Source: Bradyrhizobium sp. CB2312
GTDB taxonomy: Bacteria; Pseudomonadota; Alphaproteobacteria; Rhizobiales; Xanthobacteraceae
DNA: 64,000 nucleotides
Direction of reading: 5' to 3'
NCBI RefSeq assembly: GCF_029714425.1
Contig: NZ_CP121668.1
Location: 8,143,501 to 8,207,500, forward strand
The notes beneath the pieces are model-generated. The model was not told the DNA's origin. It searched no databases and saw only the letters and a list, made by a program, of their open reading frames with translations. How positions within the stretch are numbered: position 1 is the first letter of the stretch; every line of letters starts with the position of its first letter. The translations under genes and the position numbers were made by a program. Shown in pieces: positions 48,313 through 58,940 of this stretch.

Positions 48313-51300
48313 AGAAGCTTCTTATCGCCAATCGTGCCGAAATCGCGATCCGCATCGCCAGATCCGCTGCCGACCTTGGGATCGAAACCCTTGCTGTGTT
48401 CGCTGAGGACGATAGCGGGTCCCTCCACGTGAAAGTGGCGGATCGCTCTGCTGGTCTCGGAAGAAAGGGGGCGGCAGCCTATCTCGATTGGGAGCGCATG
48501 CTCGACGTGGCGCTCCAGAACGGCTGTGATTCCGTTCACCCCGGATATGGCTTCCTCAGCGAGAATCCGGCCTTCGCGGCTGCATGCGAAAAAGCAGGGG
48601 TGACCTTCGTCGGACCAACGGCTGCGACGCTTTCGTTGTTCGGCGACAAGGCTGCCGCGCGCCGCGCAGCAGAAGCCTGCGATGCGCCCCTCTTGCCCGG
48701 CGTGAACCGCCCCGTCACCTTTCTTGAGGCTCGAGAATTTTTCGAGTCTCTCGGGCCGGGGCGCGCTGTCATGCTCAAAGCCATCGCTGGCGGCGGCGGG
48801 CGCGGGATGCGGCCGGTGATGTCGGTGGAAGATCTCTCCAGCGCCTTCGAACGTTGCAGTTCTGAGGCCCTCAAAGCCTTCGGATCCGGCGATCTCTACA
48901 TCGAGGAGTTCTTCCCCCGCGCGCGTCATATCGAGGTGCAGATTATTGGCGATGGCCAAGGCGGCGTCGCGCATTTGTGGGATCGCGAATGCAGCCTTCA
49001 GCGCCAGCGTCAGAAGGTGATGGAGATCGCACCCGCATTCAAACTGCGCCCAGAGGTCCGCGAGCAAATTCTTGCTGCATCCGTGCGGATAGCGAAGCAC
49101 GCGACATATCGGGGGCTTTGTACAATGGAGTTCCTGGTCGAGGCGCGGCCTGGATCCAAGAAGTTCGTCTTTATCGAGGCGAACCCTCGAATCCAGGTCG
49201 AACACACCGTTACGGAGGAGATTTTAGCACTCGACTTAGTCGCCGCGCAGCTGAAGATCGCCGCTGGCGCGACGTTGGCTGACCTGCAGTTGATGCAGGA
49301 GAATGTGCCCAGCCCGCGTGGGTTCGCCATTCAGGCGCGCGTCAACATGGAGCGCATGACGCCCGATGGAACGAGCGTCCCAACGGGTGGCGTGATCGAT
49401 GTATACGAGCCGCCGAGCGGGCCCGGCGTTCGTGTCGACGGGTTCGGCTACGCTGGATATGAGACAAGCATCCGATATGACAGCTTGCTGGCCAAGGTGG
49501 TGGCGCATGGCCCAGATCTCAACACCGCCATCGCGCGGTCCCTGCGCGCGCTGAGCGAGTTCCGGATTGAGGGAGTCACAGTCAATCTTTCCTTCCTCCA
49601 GGCGCTCCTGAAGAGCTCCGCTCTCAGCGGCCACCATCTACATACCCGCTACATCGATGAGCACATCAAGGCCCTCATCGCGGAAGCCGGCGAGAGGCCA
49701 CGGTACTTCTCGGATGTGAGCGAACGGTCGCCTCTTGCCGGACCCGACCTCGATTTGGATGACCCACTGGCGGTCCTCAACCTTCGGCCCGGTCAAACAT
49801 TGAAGTCTCCGCCGCGTAAAGCGCGGAAAGCAACGCCGGCGGGTCCGCCCGGCTGCGAGGCGGTCGCGGCATCGATGCAGGGAACTGTTGTCACGGTGCA
49901 CGTGCAGGTTGGGGATCAGGTCCGGAAAGGTCAGGCAGTCGCCGTAATCGAGGCGCTGAAGATGGAGCACGCGATTGTGGCAAGCGCGTCGGGCATCGTA
50001 CGCGAAGTCGCCGTGATGCATGGCAGCGTTATCCATGAGGGCGCTCCGTTGTTGTTTTTAGAGCCGGCAGAGGTCACGGGTGGCGAACTGGTCGCCGAAA
50101 CGTTGGTGGATCTTGACTCCATTGGCCCCCACCTCGCGAAAGTTCAACAGTTCCACGCGCTGACGCGCGATGACGCGCGAGCAGAGGCGACGGCGAAGCG
50201 AAGGCTAGCCGGGAAGCGTACCGCGCGGGAGAACATCGAGGATCTCTGCGACCAGGGCACGTTCCTCGAGTATGGCCCTCTGGTAACGCCGGCACGCCGA
50301 CACAACGAGTCGCGAGATGAATTGGAGGCACGAGTCCGAAAGGCCCCGGCCGATGGCCTGGTCATGGGAATCGGTCGAGTGAACGGGGCTCTCTTCGGAC
50401 CCGAACGATCACGCTGCGTCGCCATCTCTTACGACTACACGGTATTCGCCGGCACTCAGGGCGGGAAAGGCCACGAGAAAACAGACCGCATGCTCGAAGT
50501 CGCCGAGCAGCAGCGGCTTCCTTTGGTGTTCTTCACTGAAGGCGGCGGCGGTCGAACCATGGGCTATCCCGGCGATCCGCCGGCGCCGCCAGCGTACACG
50601 GGCGGGCTCAAGTTTGGCACATGGCGCCATCTTGGAAAGCTCTCGGGCTTGGTCCCGCTCGTGGGCATCACGTCGGGGCGCTGCTTCGCCGGAAATGCGC
50701 TCCTCCTCGCGCTGTGCGACGTGATCATTGCGACCCGAGACTCGACAATCGGCATCGGCGGACCGGCCATGATCGAAGGCGGCGGGCTTGGGCGGTATGC
50801 ACCGGAAGAGGTTGGTCCCGTCGACGTCCAAGAGCCCAATGGGGTAATCGACATTGTTGTCGAAGACGAGGCCGAGGCCGTTGAGGTCGCCAAACGTTAC
50901 CTGTCGTACTTCCAAGGACTTGTGACCGATTGGACCGCCCCAGACCAACGCGCCCTTCGTCATATGATTCCGCAGAACCGGAGATCTCCGTACGACATCC
51001 GGAAGATCATCGCCACGATAGCCGACGAGGGTTCGATGCTCGAGCTTCGTCGGCGATTTGGTCTCGCCGTGGTGACGGCGTTCATACGGGTACAAGGCCG
51101 CACGGTTGGCGTCATCGCCAGCAACAGCAGTTCGCCGACCGGCGGGGCTGTGGACTCCGATGCCGCCGATAAGACGGCTCGGTTTATGCAACTGTGTGAC
51201 GCGTTCGACATCCCGATCCTCTCGATGTTGGATGTGCCCGGTAACATGGTTGGACCGGAGGCGGAAAAGACTGCCACGGTTCGGCATTGCGGGCGGCTTT

Positions 51301-51707
51301 ATGTGACCGGCGCGAACGTCACCGTGCCCATGTTTGGGGTCGTCTTGCGCAAAGCGTACGGCCTTGGTGCGCTCGCGATGACGGGCGGGGGCTTCCATGT
51401 GCCGTCGTTCGTGGTGTCTTGGCCTACGGGGGAGTTCGCTGGGATGGGCCTCGAGGGCCAAATCAAGTTGGAGCGGCGCGGGGAACTGGCGGCCATCGAG
51501 AACATCGCCGAGCGCAAGGCTCGCTTCCAGGAACTTCTGGCGCAGGCCTATGACTGGGCATCCGCCGTGAACGGCGCAACCGTGTTCGAGTTCGATGACG
51601 TAATCGATCCGGCCGACACCCGGCGCTGGATCATCATGGGGCTTGAGGCGACTCCCCTCCCAGCGCCGCGGGAAGGCAAGAAGCGCGCCTTCGTAGACAC
51701 GTGGTGA
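48309..51707 (+). CDS. Single-chain acyl-CoA carboxylase (biotin carboxylase + BCCP + carboxyltransferase)
   Basis: One chain of 1132 residues holds all functions of a biotin-dependent acyl-CoA carboxylase. Residues 1-450 are biotin carboxylase (MKKLLIANRAEIAIRIARSA; ATP-grasp loop AIAGGGGRGMRPV near 160; EANPRIQVEHTVTEEI). A biotinyl domain near 515-590 has EALKMEH with biotin-Lys at 551. Residues 600-1125 are carboxyltransferase (VFFTEGGGGRTMGYPGDPPA; DVPGNMVGPEAEKTATVRHC). This order and size match the single-chain long-chain acyl-CoA carboxylases known from Mycobacterium and Rhodopseudomonas. EALKM replaces the more usual EAMKM. The ATG at 48309 overlaps the 48-codon ORF. It likely carboxylates a medium or long acyl-CoA made from the imported substrate. 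Confidence 0.92.
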   Translation: MKKLLIANRAEIAIRIARSAADLGIETLAVFAEDDSGSLHVKVADRSAGLGRKGAAAYLDWERMLDVALQNGCDSVHPGYGFLSENPAFAAACEKAGVTFVGPTAATLSLFGDKAAARRAAEACDAPLLPGVNRPVTFLEAREFFESLGPGRAVMLKAIAGGGGRGMRPVMSVEDLSSAFERCSSEALKAFGSGDLYIEEFFPRARHIEVQIIGDGQGGVAHLWDRECSLQRQRQKVMEIAPAFKLRPEVREQILAASVRIAKHATYRGLCTMEFLVEARPGSKKFVFIEANPRIQVEHTVTEEILALDLVAAQLKIAAGATLADLQLMQENVPSPRGFAIQARVNMERMTPDGTSVPTGGVIDVYEPPSGPGVRVDGFGYAGYETSIRYDSLLAKVVAHGPDLNTAIARSLRALSEFRIEGVTVNLSFLQALLKSSALSGHHLHTRYIDEHIKALIAEAGERPRYFSDVSERSPLAGPDLDLDDPLAVLNLRPGQTLKSPPRKARKATPAGPPGCEAVAASMQGTVVTVHVQVGDQVRKGQAVAVIEALKMEHAIVASASGIVREVAVMHGSVIHEGAPLLFLEPAEVTGGELVAETLVDLDSIGPHLAKVQQFHALTRDDARAEATAKRRLAGKRTARENIEDLCDQGTFLEYGPLVTPARRHNESRDELEARVRKAPADGLVMGIGRVNGALFGPERSRCVAISYDYTVFAGTQGGKGHEKTDRMLEVAEQQRLPLVFFTEGGGGRTMGYPGDPPAPPAYTGGLKFGTWRHLGKLSGLVPLVGITSGRCFAGNALLLALCDVIIATRDSTIGIGGPAMIEGGGLGRYAPEEVGPVDVQEPNGVIDIVVEDEAEAVEVAKRYLSYFQGLVTDWTAPDQRALRHMIPQNRRSPYDIRKIIATIADEGSMLELRRRFGLAVVTAFIRVQGRTVGVIASNSSSPTGGAVDSDAADKTARFMQLCDAFDIPILSMLDVPGNMVGPEAEKTATVRHCGRLYVTGANVTVPMFGVVLRKAYGLGALAMTGGGFHVPSFVVSWPTGEFAGMGLEGQIKLERRGELAAIENIAERKARFQELLAQAYDWASAVNGATVFEFDDVIDPADTRRWIIMGLEATPLPAPREGKKRAFVDTW

Positions 51708-52331
51708 TGACGTGGTGCTGCCACCCTTACCGCGCTTAGCGACGCGATCGTCTCCGCAGCGCTCATGCGTCAGTGCCAGGGCCTCTAGTTGACTGTACAC
51801 CATCAAGCTCGGAGCGTTGGCGTTGACTGCAAGGCTGGGCGCAGCACCTCCGACGCAACCCGCACCATGCAGAGAACTGCCTACTTTGCGACGGTGAACA
51901 CAGTCTTCTGGGCTACAACTCGAGGCTCCGTGACCGCGGGAGGCTTTCCGTCAAAGCCGCCTGTCCGTTCGGCGCGACGAATGGTTTATCCAGCATCACA
52001 GCTCGATGCTGTTCGGTGTCTGGAAACTGTCGAGCGATGCGACGAATAGCGTCAAGCATTCAACGCGAGGATCTCGAGGTGTTCAGCGCTCGCAAGTAGC
52101 CGGGGCAGATATCGAGCGAACAGCCCGGTCAGCTTTCACCGACACCAAAACGCAGCTGCCATGCTGCTGCTTACCAGATGGCTCGATCCTTGCACTTCGA
52201 TGCGCCGCCGAAAACGGGCATAGCCCACCTTCGGTTGGCAGAATTTCGCGTCTTCTGGATCGGCTTTTGCTGCCATCTGTCGTCGTCTCTTGCATATGTT
52301 TTGCCTAGGAGAACAGCGGCAAGAGTGTTTG
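51708..52331. other. Gene-free interval
   Basis: About 620 bases. Frames at 51789-52049 and 52006-52308 have no recognised motif or ribosome site. Nothing supportable seen. Confidence 0.4.
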
Positions 52332-53060
52332 ATGACCACAGTTCTGATCACAGGCGCGAACCGAGGCATCGGCCTTGCGCTCGCGCGCCAATACGCCGCG
52401 GAACGTGCCGATGTGATTGGCTGCTGCCGCGAGCCAGCAAGAGCAAAGGAGTTAAAGGAGGTCGCGCCGACGTCTGGCGGTCACGTGCAGATCATGCAAC
52501 TGGACGTGTCCGACGAGGCCTCGATCGCGTCGCTGAAGGGCGCGCTCAGCAATCAGCCGATTGATATTCTCATCAACAACGCGGGAATCGTCGGCCCAGA
52601 GACTCAGTCAGCCGACTGCATCGACGTCGAGGGCTGGATTAAGACGCTGCGCGTCAACGCCCTTGCGCCGATACTCATAGGCCAGGCGCTGCGCGACAAC
52701 TTGAGGCGCGGCTTCGGGAAGAAGCTGGTGGCGATCAGCAGCGATGCCGGTTCCATCAGCATCGACTGTTACGCTGGGAGCCCTTCCGGCCGTAATAGAT
52801 ACGCCTACCGGGCTTCGAAGGCGGCGCTCAACAACGGCATGCGTGGGCTCGCGCGCGACTGGGCGGACGACGGCGTGCTGGTCGCGATACTAAATCCCGG
52901 CTTTGTGCGGACCGACATGACAGGTAGACGCGCCGCTGGCTCTTCCGCATCCATCTCCCCCGAAGAGAGCGCGCGCGGCATCATCCGACGGATCGCCGAG
53001 CTGGCGCCGAACACCAGCGGTGCCTTCCAGGATTATCGGGGCGAGCCAATACCGTGGTAA
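52332..53060 (+). CDS. CsgA-like short-chain dehydrogenase
   Basis: An SDR of 242 residues resembling the C-factor (CsgA) group. The cofactor site is TTVLITGANRGIGLALARQY, NNAG lies in IDILINNAGIVGPE, and the active pair is in YAYRASKAALNNGMRGLA. Ser is in LVAISSDAGSIS. The end FVRTDMTGRRAAGSSASISP then GAFQDYRGEPIPW is typical. The start MTTVLITG is set by similarity; the frame is open for 14 more codons. No strong ribosome site. Substrate unknown; it stands between the carboxylase and the beta-oxidation genes. Confidence 0.9.
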   Translation: MTTVLITGANRGIGLALARQYAAERADVIGCCREPARAKELKEVAPTSGGHVQIMQLDVSDEASIASLKGALSNQPIDILINNAGIVGPETQSADCIDVEGWIKTLRVNALAPILIGQALRDNLRRGFGKKLVAISSDAGSISIDCYAGSPSGRNRYAYRASKAALNNGMRGLARDWADDGVLVAILNPGFVRTDMTGRRAAGSSASISPEESARGIIRRIAELAPNTSGAFQDYRGEPIPW

Positions 53061-53862
53061 CCCCTTTCGCTTTAGCCTGAGCGCTCAGCGCAAGGACCCG
53101 CCCAAGGGGCGTCGAGACGGTTGGGAATAGCCGCCCATTGCGCATAATCTGCGCCGTTCGACCGAGATGCCGCGCAAGTGGGTGAGCAAAGTATGCGTAC
53201 CAACACCGATCACTCGCAAGCCGATGCAGCACCTCTGGTCCGGCGCTGCTTGACACGGAAGCACGGTGGGCTGGTCCTCAAATACGCTTTTCTTCGGAAC
53301 GGCGCGCCATGAAGTATAGGAACCGGTGAGCCAGTCGCTACGCTACTGCGCCACGCGGGCGCGCATCCGATATCGCGCACCCAGCTGCTGCAATCGGTCA
53401 AGAAGAGCATCGCGGTCTGGTCGCCGATGGGCGCCGCAATGATGAGAGCGCCGCGAGGCACTCCAAGGCGTTTTTAAGGTCCGAGCTAGACAGGACCCTA
53501 GTCTCCGCCGCCAAGGACAAGAACGCGCCCGAAAGGTTTCGGAGTAGCAATGAGCGGGCCGGACCGGCCGCGCTTCATGCTCACAACCGCCAGTGCAGAA
53601 CAGCCTTATGGGAAAGCGTTGGGAGTTCAAAGCCGGCGCGGTGATCGCCGATGAGCTATCACAGCAGCGGGTGTATTCTAGCCGGCTGGCGGCCGGGCTC
53701 GACAGGAAGATTGGGGCCCTCACGAAGCAAGCGCAGCTTCCTCCGTGAGGGCCCGGCGCCGATCAGGAAACCCGGGACTGGAGGACGTCCGACTGTTCCC
53801 TTCTAGGCCACCGCACGTGAAATCTCGCAAGGGAGACGGGCCGGCCTCCGCTGAAGGGGACC
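53061..53862. other. Unassigned interval between convergent genes
   Basis: About 800 bases between the SDR and the thiolase, which point at each other. Overlapping reverse frames (53210-53461, 53343-53723) show no family I recognise. It may contain eroded coding DNA. No clear terminator was found. Confidence 0.35.
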
Positions 53863-55059
53863 TCAGAAGATCTCGAAGAGACCGGCGGCGCCCATGCCGC
53901 CGCCGACGCACATGGTAACGACGCCGTACTTCGCGCCGCGGCGCTTGCCCTCGTACATCAGGTGCGCCGCGCAGCGGGCACCCGTCATCCCATACGGGTG
54001 TCCGATGGAAATCGAGCCGCCCGAGACATTCAGCTTCTCGTTTGGGATCCCCAACTTGTCGCGGCAGTAGAGTACCTGGCTCGCGAACGCCTCGTTCAGC
54101 TCCCAGATGTCGATGTCCTCGATCTTAAGTCCGTTGCGCTCAAGCAGCTTCGTTATTGCGAAGACCGGGCCGATGCCCATCTCCTCCGGCCGGCACCCGG
54201 CCACCGCCATGCCGCGATAGGCTCCTAGCGCCTCCAATCCGCGCCTCTCGGCCTGCTTGCCCTCGATCAGGAGTACGGCGGCAGCGCCGTCCGCGAGCTG
54301 GCTGGCGTTTCCGGCGGTGACGTACTTGCCTTCCTTGACATAGCGGCCGCCCTTGAACACTGGACCCAACTTTTTGAGATCCTCCAGCGTGGTCTGCGCC
54401 CGGTTGCACTCATCTGCGGCGATCGTGACCTCCTTGACGGCCGTCTCCTTGTTGAGCACGACTTTCATCATCGTGGTCACCGGCGTGATTTCGTGTGCAA
54501 AGCGTCCTTCGGACTGTGCCTGGGCGGTCCGCCGCTGGGATTGCAGGGCGTACTCGTCCTGTGCCTCGCGGGATACGCCATAGCGCTCGCCCACGAGCTC
54601 AGCAGTTTCGATCATCGAAGTCCACAGCTCCGGCACATGCTCGTTGAGCCACGGATCGAGAGCCATGAAGCGGTTCACCTTATCGTTCTGCACCAAGCTG
54701 ATCGACTCGATGCCGGCGCCGATCGCGATCGGCGCACCGTCATTGATGATGTACTTGGCAGCGACGGCGACGGCCATAAGGCCAGAGCTGCACTGCCGGT
54801 CGATGGTCATGCCCGAGACGGTGTTCGGAAGGCCGGCGCGCAGGGCAGCTTGGCGGGCGATGTTGTCGCCCGTCGTGCCCTGCTGCATCGCAGCCCCCAT
54901 CGCGACGTCGTCAATCTCGCCCGGATCGACGCCGGCCTGGGCGACGACGGCCTTAATGGCTTCGCCGCCGAGCGTCGCGCCATGGGTGTTGTTGAAGGCG
55001 CCGCGATAGGCCTTGCCGATGGGGGTCCGCTTGGCGGCGACGATGACGGCTTCACGCAT
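53863..55059 (-). CDS. Acetyl-CoA acyltransferase (thiolase)
   Basis: A FadA-type thiolase of 398 residues that cleaves 3-oxoacyl-CoA. The nucleophilic Cys90 is in TIDRQCSSGLMAVA. The second-half landmarks are NVSGGSISIGHPYGMTGARC with the catalytic His, and VVTMCVGGGMGAAGLFEIF with the acid/base Cys. The start is the ATG at 55057-55059 with AGGA about 10 bases upstream on the minus strand. It lies downstream of the bifunctional gene at 57302 with a 158-base gap, and together they form a complete beta-oxidation pair. A decayed relative of its C-terminus lies at the right window edge. Confidence 0.95.
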   Translation of the reverse strand: MREAVIVAAKRTPIGKAYRGAFNNTHGATLGGEAIKAVVAQAGVDPGEIDDVAMGAAMQQGTTGDNIARQAALRAGLPNTVSGMTIDRQCSSGLMAVAVAAKYIINDGAPIAIGAGIESISLVQNDKVNRFMALDPWLNEHVPELWTSMIETAELVGERYGVSREAQDEYALQSQRRTAQAQSEGRFAHEITPVTTMMKVVLNKETAVKEVTIAADECNRAQTTLEDLKKLGPVFKGGRYVKEGKYVTAGNASQLADGAAAVLLIEGKQAERRGLEALGAYRGMAVAGCRPEEMGIGPVFAITKLLERNGLKIEDIDIWELNEAFASQVLYCRDKLGIPNEKLNVSGGSISIGHPYGMTGARCAAHLMYEGKRRGAKYGVVTMCVGGGMGAAGLFEIF

Positions 55060-55217
55060 GTTGGGATGGTCCTTTCATTATCTTACTTGGTGGGAGAGAT
55101 AGGCCACATCGCGGCCCGGGCGCAAACTGAGGGGAGAAGACGTGGAGCGTGAGGATGACCAAAGTCTTCCGCACGCTGCTGCTTTGCTTGCCAAGGTCCG
55201 TCATAAGGGAAGGGAGA

Positions 55218-57302
55218 CTACGCCGGTTGACTAAAATCGGCGAATTTCCTACCCTCCGCGACCAGGGTTTCCAGCAGGGCGGCCGGTTTGAATTCGTCGC
55301 CCATGGTAACCTGGAGCTCCCTCATCTTGGTGAGGACCCCATCAAGGCCAATCTGGTCGGCGTAGTACATCGGCCCGCCGCGATAGATTGGCCAACCGAA
55401 GCCATAGAGCCAGACTACGTCGATATCCCCCGGTCGCGCAGCGATTCCTTGTTCGAGAATCCGTGCACCCTCATTGATGATCGGGTACATCATGCGTTCG
55501 AGGATCTCCTCGTCGCTAACGGCGCGACGCTTTCGCCCAAGGCGGGCCAAAGTCTGCTCGATCAGTGTTTCGACCGCGGGATCTGGTATCGGCGTCCGCG
55601 AGCCGGCTTCATATCTGTACCACCCCTTGCCGGTCTTCTGGCCAAAGCGACCGGCTTCGCAGAGGGCATCCGCGATCTCCGACTTGATCCCGCGATCTTT
55701 GCGCGAAAGCCAACCAATATCGTTGCCGGCCAAATCGCTCATCACGAACGGCCCCATGGGCATTCCAAATTTCGTCAGGACTGCATCGACTTGTTGCGGC
55801 AGCGCGCCCTCAAATAACAGCTTGCCTGCCTGCTTGCCGCTCTGATCATACATGCGATTGGCAACGAACCCATCGCAAAGGCCGACGACCACCGGCACCT
55901 TGGCGATCTGGCGCGAAGTCGCGACCGCTGTTATCAGCGCGTCTGGCGCGGTTCGCGGGCCCCGCACGATCTCGCAGAGCTTCATGATATTGGCCGGCGA
56001 GAAGAAATGCATGCCGAGCACGTCGTGGGGACGATTGGTCGACTTCGCGATCTCGTCGATGTTGAGGTACGAAGTGTTGGAGGCGAGCACCGCGCCGGGC
56101 TTGGCGAACTGGTCGAGCTTGCCGAACACTCCCTTTTTCACCGCCATGGTTTCGAACACTGCCTCGATCACCAGGTCGGCGTTTCCGACGTTCTCGATGC
56201 CCACTACGCCGTTGATCAGCGCCATGCGCTTGGCGGGCGCATCAGCCGGGATGCCGCCGCGCGCCGCGGTCGCTTCCCAGTTCTTCTGCATGATGCCCAT
56301 GCCGCGCTTGAGCTGCTCTTCGCCGGGCTCGATCAGGGTGACGGGAATGCCGGCATTGGCAAAGGACATCGCGATGCCGCCGCCCATAGTGCCGGCGCCG
56401 AGAATGGCGACACGCTCCACCGGTCGCGACTTGGTGCCTTCAGGCACGCCCGCGATCTTGTGGGCCTTGCGCTCGGCAAAGAACGCGTAGCGCTGTGCCT
56501 TGGACTGATCGCTGGTGAGGAGCTTGAGGAAGCCCTCGCGTTCCTTCTTCAGACCTTCGTCGAACGGCAGGTCGATGGCATAGCCGACAGCGTCGGCGGC
56601 CGCGAACGGCGCTTCCAGGCCACGCGACTTCTTGGTCATGGCGGCGACCGCATTGGTGAAGATCGAGCGGTCGGCCTTGGCCGCCGCGATCTTGGACTCG
56701 TCATCGCGCAGGCGCCGCAGCGGGCGCTTCTCGGCGAGCACCTTGCGGGCGAACGCCTCGCCGCCTGCGGCCGGCCCTTCGATGATCTCCTCGATCAGCC
56801 CGTTCTTGAGCGCCTCGGCTGCAGGAATCGGATCGCCGCCGACGATCATCTTGACCGCAAGCTCCGGCCCGACTGCGCGCGGCAGACGCTGCGTGCCGCC
56901 GGCGCCGGGCAGCAACCCGAGCTTAACCTCGGGCAGGCCAAGCTTCGCTTCTTTAGTCGCGACGCGGAAATGACAGGCGAGCGCGAGCTCGAGGCCGCCG
57001 CCGAGCGCGGTGCCGTGAATCGCGGCGATGATGGGCATGGGCGAATTCTCGATCTCGGAGAGCACGTCGTTGAGCGCTGGCGGCTTCGAGGGCTTCCCGA
57101 ACTCGGTGATATCTGCACCGGCAATGAAGGTGCGGCCCGCACAGGTCAGCACGATTGCCTTGATCGCGGGATCGACGATCGCATCCTTGATGCATTCCAA
57201 GATTCCGCCGCGCACCGCGGCGCTGAGCGCATTCACGGGAGGGCTGTTGACGGTGAGAACGGCGATCATGTCATGACGCTCGAGTTTGATAACTTTATCC
57301 AA
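55218..57302 (-). CDS. FadB/FadJ-type enoyl-CoA hydratase / 3-hydroxyacyl-CoA dehydrogenase
   Basis: A bifunctional beta-oxidation enzyme of 694 residues. The crotonase domain (1-190) has [37 protein letters not shown] and [20 protein letters not shown] with the two catalytic acids. The dehydrogenase domain begins [20 protein letters not shown] near 298, with [20 protein letters not shown] and [20 protein letters not shown] containing the active His. C-terminal domains follow. The reading starts at a TTG (57302) with AAAGGTG about 8 bases upstream; the next ATG (57269) would cut conserved sequence. Complete and probably active. Confidence 0.95.
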   Translation of the reverse strand: MDKVIKLERHDMIAVLTVNSPPVNALSAAVRGGILECIKDAIVDPAIKAIVLTCAGRTFIAGADITEFGKPSKPPALNDVLSEIENSPMPIIAAIHGTALGGGLELALACHFRVATKEAKLGLPEVKLGLLPGAGGTQRLPRAVGPELAVKMIVGGDPIPAAEALKNGLIEEIIEGPAAGGEAFARKVLAEKRPLRRLRDDESKIAAAKADRSIFTNAVAAMTKKSRGLEAPFAAADAVGYAIDLPFDEGLKKEREGFLKLLTSDQSKAQRYAFFAERKAHKIAGVPEGTKSRPVERVAILGAGTMGGGIAMSFANAGIPVTLIEPGEEQLKRGMGIMQKNWEATAARGGIPADAPAKRMALINGVVGIENVGNADLVIEAVFETMAVKKGVFGKLDQFAKPGAVLASNTSYLNIDEIAKSTNRPHDVLGMHFFSPANIMKLCEIVRGPRTAPDALITAVATSRQIAKVPVVVGLCDGFVANRMYDQSGKQAGKLLFEGALPQQVDAVLTKFGMPMGPFVMSDLAGNDIGWLSRKDRGIKSEIADALCEAGRFGQKTGKGWYRYEAGSRTPIPDPAVETLIEQTLARLGRKRRAVSDEEILERMMYPIINEGARILEQGIAARPGDIDVVWLYGFGWPIYRGGPMYYADQIGLDGVLTKMRELQVTMGDEFKPAALLETLVAEGRKFADFSQPA

Positions 57303-57522
57303 GCTGCACCTTTTTGGTTTTTGTGTCTTCCATCGGCTTCCTGACTGATGAGACTCTCGGAGCGAGGCGAGCTGTCAGGTGATGACCGATACTCCGATAG
57401 ACGCGCCGTCATGGTTATGTGCTTGGGCCATCAGTGGCGCCTCGTCTCCGGGTACCTGCTACTCTCTACCCGTAAGAAGTCCTAAGGCTGCCGCGGGCCG
57501 CACTTCAATCGCGTGCCGCTGA

Positions 57523-58716
57523 TTACGTCTGGTCCACGACGGTCGCCGCGTGGGCGATACGCTCTTCACGCAGCTGACTGCGGCGCACCTTGCCAGCTTC
57601 GTCACGCAGAGGCTCGGCGACGAACTCAATCGTGCGCGGAAGCTTATAGGTTACCAGCCGCTCGGCCAGATGCACTAGCAGCGCGTCCGCAGTCAAACTG
57701 GGGTGAGCTTGAACGATGGCGTGGATTGACGAGCCCATGTCCTCGTGCGCCAGGCCAATTACGGCGCTCGACATAACCTGCGAGTGCTCGTCGATCGCCG
57801 CTTCCACCTCGGCCGGATAAACGTTAGACTCGCCCACCAGGATCATGTCAGTGCGCCGGTGAGCGAGGTATAAATAGCCATCGGCGTCGAAATAGCCGAT
57901 GTCGCCAAGACTTTCCCAACCGCCCGGTAGGACGCGGGCTGTAGCACCGCGGTAGGAGTAGGAGGGCGGCGAGCCGTCCGGACGGCGCATATAGATCTCG
58001 CCCACTTCGCCTGGTGGCAGCACGTTTCCGCTGGCGTCGAAGGCCTTCATTTCACCTCTGTACACGCGCCCGACGGAGCCGCGGTGACCGAGCCATTCGC
58101 CTCCGGTGATGGTGGTGCTGGCCTGCTCCTCCGAGCCGCCATAGAGCTCCATGATCACCTCGGGCCCCAGCCAGTTAATGAAGGCCTCCTTGAGCCACGG
58201 CGGACAGGGCGCACCGAAATGCCAGAGCGTTTTCATCGATGAGACGTCGTAGCGGGCTCGCTCCTCCTCCGGCAGCCGCCAGATGCGGCTCATCATGGTG
58301 GGCACCAAGTAAGACCAGCTCGCCCTACGCCGCTCGATCTCCGCGAGCACGCGCTCGGCATCGAAGCGCAGCATCAACACAACATGAAGGTCGCTAGTTA
58401 AAGCGTCCATGGCGCACCCGAAGGGACCATTGTGATAGAGCGGTCCGGGAATCAGCGCCGTATCGCCGGGGCAAAAGCGCCAGGCCCAGCAGGCCTCAAT
58501 GAAATCGACGCCGTTTGGCAGGCCGATGGTGACCAGATCGCCCAGTTTGACACCCAGTTCCTCCAAGGCGCGCGCAATGCGGTTGGCCCTCGCCTCCAAC
58601 TGGCCCCAGGTGAGAGTGATCTCGCCACAACTAACCGCCGGGGCGTCCGGCGTCGCCTGGGCGCGGCGGGAAAGCTTCTCGCCCAAAGGGATGATCGCTT
58701 CAGCCATCTCTGTCAC
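57523..58716 (-). CDS. Acyl-CoA ligase with in-frame deletion of the ATP-binding segment
   Basis: An AMP-forming ligase of only 397 residues; relatives have about 500. The N-terminus is normal (WGQLEARANRIARALEELGV, GLPNGVDFIEACWA). Directly after residue 78 the sequence jumps to WRFCPGDTALIPGPLYHNGP, omitting about 110 residues that include the P-loop motif (TSGSTGxPK). The later motifs remain: MELYGGSEEQ, SLGDIGYFDADGYLYLAHRR, MILVGESNVYPAEVEAAIDE and the C-terminal Lys in EAGKVRRSQL. The frame is uninterrupted, so a shortened protein could be made, but it should not adenylate its acid. Start is GTG 58716 or ATG 58707; AAGGAAGG lies upstream. Confidence 0.85.
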   Translation of the reverse strand: MTEMAEAIIPLGEKLSRRAQATPDAPAVSCGEITLTWGQLEARANRIARALEELGVKLGDLVTIGLPNGVDFIEACWAWRFCPGDTALIPGPLYHNGPFGCAMDALTSDLHVVLMLRFDAERVLAEIERRRASWSYLVPTMMSRIWRLPEEERARYDVSSMKTLWHFGAPCPPWLKEAFINWLGPEVIMELYGGSEEQASTTITGGEWLGHRGSVGRVYRGEMKAFDASGNVLPPGEVGEIYMRRPDGSPPSYSYRGATARVLPGGWESLGDIGYFDADGYLYLAHRRTDMILVGESNVYPAEVEAAIDEHSQVMSSAVIGLAHEDMGSSIHAIVQAHPSLTADALLVHLAERLVTYKLPRTIEFVAEPLRDEAGKVRRSQLREERIAHAATVVDQT

Positions 58717-58940
58717 AGACCTTCCTTTTCAGTCGACCTTTTCACTCCGCGCCGGCTGGTTGCATGAGCAATCCGCCCACACCCAGCACAAGCAAACGCT
58801 GTAGGATTAATTGATCCTGCAGAAGAAAATCGCTTACATCTTCGGTGCGACACATAAATAAGTCGATTATTGCCAGCATGCGCAGCGAAACCTCGCCATG
58901 CGTCAGCCGCGTATTGCGCTTGCGCCGCTAATCACTGTGG

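Noticed and set aside
50409..51806. Reverse-strand open frame of 465 codons under the carboxylase
   Set aside because: Long antisense frames are common in GC-rich genes; the plus strand carries an unmistakable carboxyltransferase domain.
56007..57344. Plus-strand open frame of 445 codons under the FadB-like gene
   Set aside because: It is antisense to a complete bifunctional beta-oxidation enzyme and is Arg/His/Gly-rich without motifs.
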